NCBI RefSeq assembly: GCF_948472415.1
Contig: NZ_OX419519.1
Coordinates: 3,534,001 to 3,598,000, forward strand
Length of the DNA: 64,000 nucleotides
From: Kitasatospora fiedleri
GTDB lineage: Bacteria; Actinomycetota; Actinomycetes; Streptomycetales; Streptomycetaceae
Reading direction: 5' to 3'
The position numbers and the translations under genes are program-made. Under the pieces are notes generated by a model. That model was not told where the DNA came from. It ran no database searches and saw only the letters and a list, made by a program, of their open reading frames with translations. Position 1 is the first letter of the stretch. Every line of letters starts with the position of its first letter. Below are positions 1 through 7,540 of the stretch, in pieces.

Positions 1-1167
1 CTTGAGCAGCGCGCTGCCGTCGCCGGCCAGGGCGGTGGTCAGGGCCTCACGCAGGTAGGACCAGAGCGATTCGGCGTACATCGCCTCGGCGACGCCGGTG
101 AGCGCCTGGGCCTCGGTCAGCGGGCGGTTCTGCTCGGTCGGCAGCGGCTCGGCGTCGAGCTGCGCGAACAGCGCGTCCAGCTTCCGGCCGGCCTCCTCGG
201 CGCTGTGGCCGACCGGGCAGTCGTCGCGCTTGGCGCAGTCCTCGGCGAACGCCGTCCAGGCGGTCTCGAAGCCGCCGGCCTGGGTGAGGTTGCCGGTGGC
301 GGCGTCCAGCGAGGGGTCCATCGCGCCGTCCAGGACGACCTTGCCGACCTTGCTCGGGAACAGGCCCGCGTACGTCGCGCCCAGGAAGGTGCCGTACGAC
401 TTGCCGACGTAGTTGAGCTTCCGGTCGCCGACCAGCGCCCGCAGCACGTCCATGTCGCGGGCCGCCTCCACGGTGGAGACGTGGCCCAGCAGGTCGCCCG
501 CCTGCGCCCGGCAGCCGGCCGCGAACTCCTTGTCGGCGGCCACCAGCGCGTCGGTCTCGCCCTGGTCGTCGGGGGTGAGGTCGGTGGCGGTGTACGCGTC
601 CATCCGCGGGCCGGTCAGGCAGGTGATCGGCGCGGACCGGCCGACCCCGCGTGGGTCGAATCCCACCAGGTCGAAGCTGGAGCGCACGCCCGCGTCGTAG
701 CGCCCCGCGACCCGCTCGGTGTAGTCGATCGCGGAGCCGCCCGGCCCGCCCGGGTTGAGCAGCAGCGAGCCGATCCGGTGCCCCGTGCCGCCCGCGGGCT
801 TGCGGACCGCGGACAGCTCCACGTCGTGCCCGTCGCCGGGGTGCGCGTAGTCCAGCGGCACCTTGAAGGTGGTGCACTCGAACCCGGAGTCGCACGGCTT
901 CCAGCTCAACTGCTGTGCGTAGTACGGGGCCAGCGCGGCCGGCACCTCGACGGGCAGCGGCTCCAGCGGGGTGGCCCCGGGCGTGGGGGCGCCACCCGTC
1001 GCACCACCCGTCGCGCCGCCCGCCACGCTGTCCGCCGAGCGGCCCCCGGCACCGGACGGCGTGCCGGACGCGGCCGGGTGCCCGGACGTACAGCCCGCCA
1101 GCAGCAGCGACACGGCGGCGGCCAGCGCGACGGCGGCGGCCGGCCGGCGGGTCCGGGCGACTCTCAT
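1..1167 (-). CDS. Secreted alpha/beta-hydrolase, tripeptidyl aminopeptidase-like lipoprotein (3' end outside window)
   Basis: The frame opens at ATG 1167 and stays open through base 1, so the C-terminus is missing; 389 residues are visible and the family usually has about 500. The N-terminus is a lipoprotein signal: basic start, hydrophobic stretch and lipobox LLAGC with Cys26. A Ser/Thr/Gly/Pro-rich linker follows, then an alpha/beta-hydrolase fold with the oxyanion segment LLNPGGPGGS and the nucleophile elbow GKSYG (Ser257). Streptomyces SlpD/SlpE and tripeptidyl aminopeptidases share this layout and trim N-terminal peptides from proteins outside the cell; the peptidase role is inferred from the family. 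The catalytic Asp and His would lie in the missing part or near its border. No cotranscribed neighbour is visible upstream. Confidence 0.85.
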   Translation of the reverse strand, partial: MRVARTRRPAAAVALAAAVSLLLAGCTSGHPAASGTPSGAGGRSADSVAGGATGGATGGAPTPGATPLEPLPVEVPAALAPYYAQQLSWKPCDSGFECTTFKVPLDYAHPGDGHDVELSAVRKPAGGTGHRIGSLLLNPGGPGGSAIDYTERVAGRYDAGVRSSFDLVGFDPRGVGRSAPITCLTGPRMDAYTATDLTPDDQGETDALVAADKEFAAGCRAQAGDLLGHVSTVEAARDMDVLRALVGDRKLNYVGKSYGTFLGATYAGLFPSKVGKVVLDGAMDPSLDAATGNLTQAGGFETAWTAFAEDCAKRDDCPVGHSAEEAGRKLDALFAQLDAEPLPTEQNRPLTEAQALTGVAEAMYAESLWSYLREALTTALAGDGSALLK

Positions 1168-1231
1168 GACGGTGGGTCCTCTCCCCTGGGAACGGCGCGG
1201 CGGCCGGGGCCGACACCGGGAGGCCGAGCCT

Positions 1232-1428
1232 AGGCCCTGTCCGGTCGATCTTGCCGGATCAGCGCGCGGCGTCGGGGGCCCGGCTGGGAGTGCCGGCGGA
1301 ACGCCCTCGTACTGGGTGTACTTGGGTGTTTCGCCGGTGCTTCCGAGGGGGCACCTCCCAGCCCCCCTTGGGGCTGGGAGAGGGATGCCCGGCGTCGCGC
1401 GCCCGGCAAGATCGGCCGGACAGGGCCT
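1232..1428. mobile_element. MITE-like palindromic element, about 197 bp
   Basis: The two ends (1232-1257 and 1403-1428) are 26-bp inverted copies differing at one base; the similarity continues inward for roughly 15 more bases with a few mismatches. Inside lies a strong hairpin around 1367-1391 (CTCCCAGCCCC paired with GGGCTGGGAG). No transposase fits. Non-coding, terminally repeated short elements of this kind are moved in trans by insertion-sequence transposases. No clear target duplication is visible at the borders. It sits between the upstream region of the lipoprotein gene and the 3' end of the esterase-like gene. Confidence 0.6.
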
Positions 1429-1551
1429 GGCCGCCGGCACCGCCAGGCCCGGCGACTCGCCCACCCACCACCGCGGCCGGCCGATCGCCGCACCGCCGAT
1501 CGCACCACAGCCCCCCGTCCGACGGCGCGACCCCGCGCCCGCCGCCGACCG

Positions 1552-2648
1552 CTACTTGGCGAGCTGCTCCGCCAGGTACTGCACCGCGACCCGCACCAGC
1601 CGCAGCCGCTCCCGCTCCGGCGTGTAGTCCTGCACCACCTCGGACGTCCGCACCTCGGCCCGCGACCTGGCGTCCCGCAGCGCCGCCTGCACCGCCCGTC
1701 CGGACGCCAGCCCGGCCGCGTCCCGCTTCGCCGCGGCCAGCAGCAGCCGCCCGCCCGCCGCCCCGGGCGCCTCCGCCGCCGCCCCGGCCAGCGCCCGGGC
1801 GTCGTACCGGCCGGAGACCGCCGCGGCCGCCCCGTACAGGTCGGGACGGGCCAGCCCGGCCGCCGCCGCGCAGGGCGCGCCGCCGTCCACGCCGAGCACG
1901 CTCCACGTCGCGGGGCCGGCCGGCAGGGTGCGGAAGGCCGCGCCGACGGCCGCCCGCAGCGCCGCGTCGTCCGCGACCGCCTGCGGGGCGGCGGCCACCA
2001 GGTCGCAGGGGTGCCCGGTGCCGCCGGGGGCCTCGGGGGCGACCACCACGAACGGGCGGGCCTTGCCCTGCTGCACCGCCGACGCCACGCCGTCGAACAC
2101 GTCCGGCAGGTCGGCGTCGGCGGTGTGCCCGGGTGTCCCGGAGTGCAGCACGATCACCGGGAACCGGTCCGCCGGGTTCTTCCCGTACTCGGCGGGCAGC
2201 CACACCCGCACCGCCCGCGCCCGCCCGTCCGGACCGGGCACCGCACCCTGCACCAGCTCCCCGCCCGCCACCTTGCCCACCGACGCGAACGCCACCGCGG
2301 ACGCCGTCGCGGGCGCCGTCGCAGAGGCCGCAGGCGACGGCACCGCCGCGGGGACGACCCGGCCGCCGCCAGATCCACGCTGCCCGCGGGCCGGTCCGCC
2401 GCCACCACCGCCACGGCCCGCCCCGCCTCGCCCCGCTCCCCCAGCAGCACCGCCACCCCGAGCGCGCTCACGCACATCAGGCACAGCCCCGCCGCCCCCG
2501 CCCGCACCAGCACCGGCCGCACCTCCGCCGCCAGCTCGTACGTCTGCGCGGACCGCAGGTCCCGCCAGCGCACCATCGCCGCACGGGCCAGCCAACTGCC
2601 CGCCACCGCGGCCACCAGCAACAACAGGACCAGGAGCGAACGGGGCAT
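1552..2648 (-). pseudogene. Membrane-anchored esterase-like protein with an apparent frameshift
   Basis: The start ATG at 2648 begins two membrane segments (residues 1-20 and about 50-75). This frame then loses coding character near 2360-2370, and a putative-esterase (PF00756/antigen 85-like) domain continues in the next frame down to the TAG at 1552. Adding one base near 2360 joins them. In the esterase part, where the family has a GxSxG-type elbow, the sequence reads LGVDGGAPCAAAAG, so the nucleophilic Ser position appears to be Asp. Gly/Val-rich strands such as RFPVIVLHSG and FVVVAPEAPGG support the fold. Either a sequencing deletion hides an intact but probably non-hydrolytic protein, or the gene is decaying. 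Confidence 0.55.
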
Positions 2649-2691
2649 GGGGACGCACCACCTCGGGGAAGGACCGGCCGCCGGACGCGAG

Positions 2692-2725
2692 CGCGTGGTC
2701 AGTGCACAGGGTGCAAGACCACGCG
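2692..2725. terminator. Hairpin downstream of holB
   Basis: CGCGTGGTC (2692-2700) pairs with GACCACGCG (2717-2725), and an inner TGCAC/GTGCA pair closes the loop. It lies in the 235-bp gap after the holB stop and before the esterase-like start, so it probably ends the holB transcript. No U-run is present, as is usual in streptomycetes. Confidence 0.5.
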
Positions 2726-2883
2726 TCCCCTCGCCCGAGGGCGGTACGGGCGTCTCCGCACGTTCACTCGAACGAGCGACGGCCGGACGGCCCCACCGCA
2801 TCCCTTCAGCACCTCATCGGCGCCCCCGCAGCACCCCGCCGCACCCCCCGCAGCACCCCGAGCGCCAAGGCCACCCCGCAGGT

Positions 2884-4089
2884 TCAGCCCGCCCGCAGCG
2901 CCACCGTCATCGCCTCCACCGCCAGCAGCGGGTCCACGTTCCGGTCCAGCGCCCGCCGGCAGGCCAGCACGGCCTCGATCCGGCGCAGCGTGTGCTCCGC
3001 CGTGCCCGCCCCCGCGACCCGCTGCAGCGCCGGGCGCTGGTCCTCGTTCGCCAGCTCGCCGACCGCGCCGAACTGCAGGGCCAGCACGTCCCGGTAGAAG
3101 CCCAGCAGGTCGCCGAGCGCCACGTTCAGCGTCTCGCGGCGGGTTCGGGTGGCCCGGCTCTTCTGCCGCTTCTCCAGCTCCTTGACCGCCCCGGCCATGC
3201 CGCGCGGGGCCCGGCTGCCCTCCGCCGCGCCGTACGCGGCCCGCAGGTCCTCGCTCTCCCGGGTGTCCTGGGTCTCGGCCAGCGCCTCGGCGTCCGCCTT
3301 CGCGGTGTCCACCAGCCGCTGGGCGGCGGCCAGGCAGCCGCCCAGGTCGGCGACCTCCAGCGGGATGCGCAGCACCTCGGCCCGCCGCGAGCGGGCCTGC
3401 TCGTCCACCGCGAGCCGCCGCGACCGGTCGATGTCGCCCTGCCCGGCCAGCGCGGCCAGCCGGGCCGCCTCCGGCTCCACCCCGTCCCGCCGGACCAGCA
3501 TGTCGGCGACCGCCTCCGCGGCGGGCGTGCGCAGCACCAGCAGGCGGCAGCGCGAGCGGATCGTCGGCAGCACGTCCTGCACGGACGGCGCGCACAGCAG
3601 CCACACCGTCCGCGGCGAGGGCTCCTCGACGCCCTTGAGCAGCGCGTTCGCGGCCGCCTCGGTCAGCCGGTGCGCGGCGTCCACCATGATCACCGACCAG
3701 CGGCCGCCGGTCGGGTAGCTCGCCGCCCGCAGCACCAGCTCGCGCATGTCGCCGACGCCGATCGACAGACCGTCCGTCCGCACCTGCTTCACGTCCGCGT
3801 GGCTGCCCGACAGGACCGTGTGGCAGCCGTCGCAGAAGCCGCAGCCGGGCGTCCCGCCGAGCTCCAGGTCCGGGCTGGTGCACTGCAGCGCCGCCGCGAA
3901 CGCCCGCGCCGCCGTCACCTGCCCCGCCCCCGGCGGGCCGGTGAACAGCCAGGCGTGCGTCATCAGCGAGGCGTTGCCCTCCGCGGGCCCGCCCCGCCCC
4001 GCCAGCACGCTCGCCCGGGCCGCCCGCGCCGCCGCCTGCAGCTGCTCGACCACCCGGTCCTGGCCGACCAGGTCGTCCCACACACTCAC
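2884..4089 (-). CDS. holB: DNA polymerase III delta' subunit
   Basis: A 401-residue clamp-loader AAA+ protein; delta' opens the tau/gamma-delta complex that places the sliding clamp on DNA. GTG start at 4089 gives MSVWDDLVGQDRVVEQLQ, the typical N-terminus. The P-loop reads GPPGAGQVTAAR, with Gln instead of the catalytic Lys, consistent with delta' not hydrolysing ATP. A zinc module is visible as C..C..C (CTSPDLE.., PGCGFCDGCH). The SRC-like sensor is RSRCR (about residue 180). A charged segment near residues 275-310 replaces part of the usual linker. It follows tmk in the same direction after a strong hairpin; tmk-holB linkage is common in actinobacteria. Confidence 0.95.
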   Translation of the reverse strand: MSVWDDLVGQDRVVEQLQAAARAARASVLAGRGGPAEGNASLMTHAWLFTGPPGAGQVTAARAFAAALQCTSPDLELGGTPGCGFCDGCHTVLSGSHADVKQVRTDGLSIGVGDMRELVLRAASYPTGGRWSVIMVDAAHRLTEAAANALLKGVEEPSPRTVWLLCAPSVQDVLPTIRSRCRLLVLRTPAAEAVADMLVRRDGVEPEAARLAALAGQGDIDRSRRLAVDEQARSRRAEVLRIPLEVADLGGCLAAAQRLVDTAKADAEALAETQDTRESEDLRAAYGAAEGSRAPRGMAGAVKELEKRQKSRATRTRRETLNVALGDLLGFYRDVLALQFGAVGELANEDQRPALQRVAGAGTAEHTLRRIEAVLACRRALDRNVDPLLAVEAMTVALRAG

Positions 4090-4180
4090 GCCGCGCTCCT
4101 CCTCGCCGATCCCGCCCCGCCGAGCCTAACCCCGCCCGCGGACAGCACCGACGCGCCGACCTGGAACCCGGGCCCGGAAC

Positions 4181-4238
4181 GCAGGGGCGCGGGGAACCGC
4201 GCGGGGAACGGACCCCGCGCGGTTCCCCGCGCCCCTGC
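4181..4238. terminator. 26-bp perfect hairpin between tmk and holB
   Basis: Bases 4181-4206 are exactly complementary to 4213-4238 with loop AACGGA. The stem contains the GGGGCGCGGGGAACCGCGCG type of sequence repeated in many streptomycete intergenic regions. It lies 33 bp past the tmk stop and about 90 bp ahead of holB, so it likely terminates or attenuates tmk transcription. Confidence 0.75.
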
Positions 4239-4270
4239 TCGCACCACCGTCCCGTCCACCCGGACGGAAC

Positions 4271-7200
4271 CTAGTCCTTGCGGCGCCGCCAGCCGCCCTT
4301 CTTGGGCTGCTGCTCGTCCTGGCCGGGCTCGGGCTCGGCCACCTCCCAGCGGGCCCACTCCTCGCGGGAGCCGAGCAGGCTGTCCGTCAGGCTGGGCAGG
4401 TCGTCGAGCGGGGTCTCCTCCGCCCACTCCGGCCGGGGCCGCAGCTCGCGGGTCTGCGCGGAGTCGGGCTCGTCCCGGAACATCCCCCTGGGCGCCTGCC
4501 GGGCCGGGTCCGCCACCGGCAGCACCGCCGTCTCCTCGACGCCCCCGACCTTCGGCAGCACCGCGGTCTCGTCCGCCGCCGGCCGCCCGGCCGCCCCGGC
4601 CCCAGCCCCCGCGCCGGACCCGGACCCGGAGCCGGAGCCGGAGCCGGACCCGGAACCGGGACGGGAACCCTTCGGGCCGGCCCCCTGCACCCCGGGCTTG
4701 GGCAGTTCCCGGGTGGTCTCCACGTCGGACTCCACCTTCGGCAGCACCGCCGTCTCGTCCACCGGAGCCGCAGTCGGAGCAGCCGGAGCGGGCGCAGCCG
4801 GAGCCGGGGCCGCCGGGGCCTCCGCCGCCGGCGCGGCAGCCGCCTCCGCCGCCGCGGCCCGCCGCGCGTCCTCCGCCCGCTGCAGCGCCTCCTCGGCGCG
4901 CCGCCGCTGCTCCTCCCGCTGCAGCTCGCGTTGGCGCGCGAACTCGGCCCGGGCGGCCTCCTCCGCCGCGGCCTCGCGCGCCGCCGCCTCCGCCGCCTCG
5001 GCCCGCGCGGCCTCCGCGGCGCGCCGCTCGGCCTCCTCCCGGGTCCGTCGCGCGGACTCCGCCTCGGCGGCGATCCGGGCGTCCTCGGCGGCCTGGCGCG
5101 CGGCCTCGGCCTGGACGCGGGCGGCCTCCTCGGCGGCAAGGCGGTCCTTCTCGGCCTGCTCGGCGCGCAGCTGCTCCAGCAGGGCGAGGCGCTTGCGCTC
5201 GGCCTCCTCGGCGGCCTTGCGGGCGGCCTCGGCCTCGGCGGCGCGCCGGGCGGCCTCCTCGCGGGCCTTGCGCTCCTGCTCGGCCTTGGCGGCCTTCTCC
5301 TGGCCGGAGAGCGGCAGCTCGCGGTCGAGCCGGTGCCGGATCGCGGTGGTGACGTTGGCGGCGGGCTGGGTGCCGTCGACGACCAGGTAGCGGGCCGGGT
5401 CGGCGGCGGCCAGCGCCAGGAAGCCGGAGCGGACCCGCTGGTGGAACTCGGTGGGCTCGGACTCCAGCCGGTCGAGCGCCTCGGTGAAGCGCTCCCGGGC
5501 GGCCGTCGGGTCGACGTCCAGGACGACGGTCAGGTCGGGCACCAGCCCGCCGGTGGCCCAGCGGGAGATCCGGGCGACCTCGGTGGCGGCCAGGTCGCGG
5601 CCGGCGCCCTGGTAGGCGATGGAGGAGTCCATGTACCGGTCGGTGAGGACGACCGCGCCGCGCTCCAGCGCCGGGCGGATGACGTTCTCGACGTGCTCGG
5701 CCCGGTCGGCGGCGTAGATCAGCGCCTCGGCCCGGTGCGACAGGCCGGTGTTGCCGACGTCCAGGACGAGGGCGCGCAGCCGCTGCCCGATCGGGGAGCC
5801 GCCGGGCTCGCGGGTCAGGACGACCTCGTGGCCCTTGGCCCGGATCCACTCAGCGAGGGCCTGCGCCTGGGTGGACTTGCCCGCCCCGTCGCCGCCCTCC
5901 AGCGCGATGAAGTAGCCCTGGCCGGCGGCCCGGTGCGGGGCGATCTCGGCCCGGCCGCGGACGGCCTGGGCCAGCTCGCGGCCGAACGGGACGACGCCGC
6001 GCTGGTCGTCGGTCCTGAGCAGGACGACGGCGGCCAGCGCCAGGGTCAGCAGCCCGGCGGTGGAGACCGCGAGCGCCGCGCCGTCGTGGATGAAGGTGAA
6101 GCTGCCGCGGCCGACCTCGCCGAGGGCGACCTGCCCGTACGCGGCGGCCAGCAGCGGCATGCCGATCAGCGCGGCGCCGACCACGGCCCGCAGGACGGCG
6201 TACAGGTGCTCGGTGACCTGGCCGAGGCGGATCTCCTCGATCTCCTGGGCGAGCAGCCCGCGTCCGGTGGCGATGACCACACCGGCGGCCAGGCCGGCCA
6301 GCACGGTGAACAGCAGCACCAGGACGAAGTCGAGGACCAGCCCGGCCAGGATCAGCGCCACGCCGGAGGTGACCAGGCCGAGCGCGAGCAGCCGGCGGCG
6401 GGACAGGCCGGGCAGGGTGGCGCGGCTGAGCCGGATGCCGAGCGCGGGGGTGCCGGCGGCGGCCAGGACGAGCAGGCCGTAGCCGATCGGTCCGGCCAGG
6501 TGCTCGCCCGCGGTGAGCAGGCCGAGCGCGGTGACGCCCGCCATCGAGGCGTAGGCGGCGGCGATCGAGAAGGTGAAGTAGGGGGCGGAGCCGGTGCGGC
6601 CCTTCTTCAGGGACGGGCCCGGGGTGGCGTCGACGGGCGCGCGCAGGCCCCGGAGCGGGGAGCGCGGCGCGGCGGTGGCCCCGGCCGGGAGCTCCTGGAA
6701 GTACAGCAGCGCGGCGTTGGCGACGAACAGGGCGGTGGTGCCGAGCGCGGCGACGGTGAGCTGGTGGTCGCGCAGCCAGTCCAGGCCGAGCGCGGCCAGC
6801 ACGTTGTTGAGCAGCGTGAAGCCGATCAGCCCGGCGGCGGCCAGCGGCAGGGCGGCCCAGCCGGTGCGCAGGTCGAGGGTGCGGACGGCGTCCAGCGCGG
6901 CGGCGGACGGCGGTCCGGGCTGTTCGGGGACGGCCAGCAGGCCGGGGACGGCGGCGGCCTTGCCGATCGTCCAGACCCGTTCGGCGGCGCCGGCCAGGAA
7001 GGCGGTGCCGAGTAGCGGCCAGATCGCCGAGCCGGGCGTCCAGACCGCCCACCAGGGGGCGAGTCCGATCAGCAGGGCGCGGGCCAGGTCGGCGCCGAGC
7101 AGGCTCCAGCGCCGGTCGAGCTTCCCGCCGACCAAGGCGTGCACCGGGCCGAGCAGGACGGCGCCGACCAGCCCGGTGGCCAGCAGCCGGGCCGCGAACA

Positions 7201-7462
7201 CCGCGGCGACGGCGAGCGCGAGCGCCCGGTAGCCGTGCCCGAACTGGCCGCCGAGCACGGCGGCCAGCACGGTGAGCGGCACCAGCACCAGCAGGGTCAG
7301 CCGGTCGGCGGCACCGCCGAGCAGCTGGGTGGTCCACAGCTTCCGGTAGGGCCGGAGCCGGAGCAGCGCACGGGCCCGTTCACCGGGCGTCCCGGCGGGG
7401 GCGACCTCCGGGAGGCCGGGGGCGGCGGTGCGTGCGGTGGGGGGCAGCTCCTCGCTCGTCAT
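4271..7462 (-). CDS. tmk: MFS-type membrane protein fused to thymidylate kinase, with a repeat-rich tail
   Basis: A 1063-residue fusion. Residues about 30-510 form a 12-helix MFS-like transporter domain. Residues about 520-730 are a complete dTMP kinase: P-loop GGDGAGKST, the TREPGGSPIGQ motif, DRYMDSS and the LID region, so it should make dTDP for DNA synthesis. Residues about 735-880 are an Ala/Glu/Arg coiled coil, followed by a Pro/Ala linker, a GS/GA repeat and three or four ETAVLP(K)V repeats before a basic end, KKGGWRRRKD. Streptomyces relatives have the same fusion at this locus (about 1,070 aa). The transported substrate is unknown. The repeated Thr in ETAVLP resembles Ser/Thr-kinase substrate tails; that is inference. 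Confidence 0.92.
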   Translation of the reverse strand: MTSEELPPTARTAAPGLPEVAPAGTPGERARALLRLRPYRKLWTTQLLGGAADRLTLLVLVPLTVLAAVLGGQFGHGYRALALAVAAVFAARLLATGLVGAVLLGPVHALVGGKLDRRWSLLGADLARALLIGLAPWWAVWTPGSAIWPLLGTAFLAGAAERVWTIGKAAAVPGLLAVPEQPGPPSAAALDAVRTLDLRTGWAALPLAAAGLIGFTLLNNVLAALGLDWLRDHQLTVAALGTTALFVANAALLYFQELPAGATAAPRSPLRGLRAPVDATPGPSLKKGRTGSAPYFTFSIAAAYASMAGVTALGLLTAGEHLAGPIGYGLLVLAAAGTPALGIRLSRATLPGLSRRRLLALGLVTSGVALILAGLVLDFVLVLLFTVLAGLAAGVVIATGRGLLAQEIEEIRLGQVTEHLYAVLRAVVGAALIGMPLLAAAYGQVALGEVGRGSFTFIHDGAALAVSTAGLLTLALAAVVLLRTDDQRGVVPFGRELAQAVRGRAEIAPHRAAGQGYFIALEGGDGAGKSTQAQALAEWIRAKGHEVVLTREPGGSPIGQRLRALVLDVGNTGLSHRAEALIYAADRAEHVENVIRPALERGAVVLTDRYMDSSIAYQGAGRDLAATEVARISRWATGGLVPDLTVVLDVDPTAARERFTEALDRLESEPTEFHQRVRSGFLALAAADPARYLVVDGTQPAANVTTAIRHRLDRELPLSGQEKAAKAEQERKAREEAARRAAEAEAARKAAEEAERKRLALLEQLRAEQAEKDRLAAEEAARVQAEAARQAAEDARIAAEAESARRTREEAERRAAEAARAEAAEAAAREAAAEEAARAEFARQRELQREEQRRRAEEALQRAEDARRAAAAEAAAAPAAEAPAAPAPAAPAPAAPTAAPVDETAVLPKVESDVETTRELPKPGVQGAGPKGSRPGSGSGSGSGSGSGSGAGAGAGAAGRPAADETAVLPKVGGVEETAVLPVADPARQAPRGMFRDEPDSAQTRELRPRPEWAEETPLDDLPSLTDSLLGSREEWARWEVAEPEPGQDEQQPKKGGWRRRKD

Positions 7463-7540
7463 ACGGTCAGCGTAGCGAGTGCGGGTGCCCGTCCTTGACG
7501 GGCCCGCCCGAATTCGAACAGGCCCGTTACGGAGTGTCCG

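Noticed and set aside
641..668. T-arm-like sequence GTGGGTCGAATCCCAC, suggesting a tRNA
   Set aside because: It lies in the coding frame of the lipoprotein hydrolase (VGFDPRGVG) and no acceptor, D or anticodon arms surround it.
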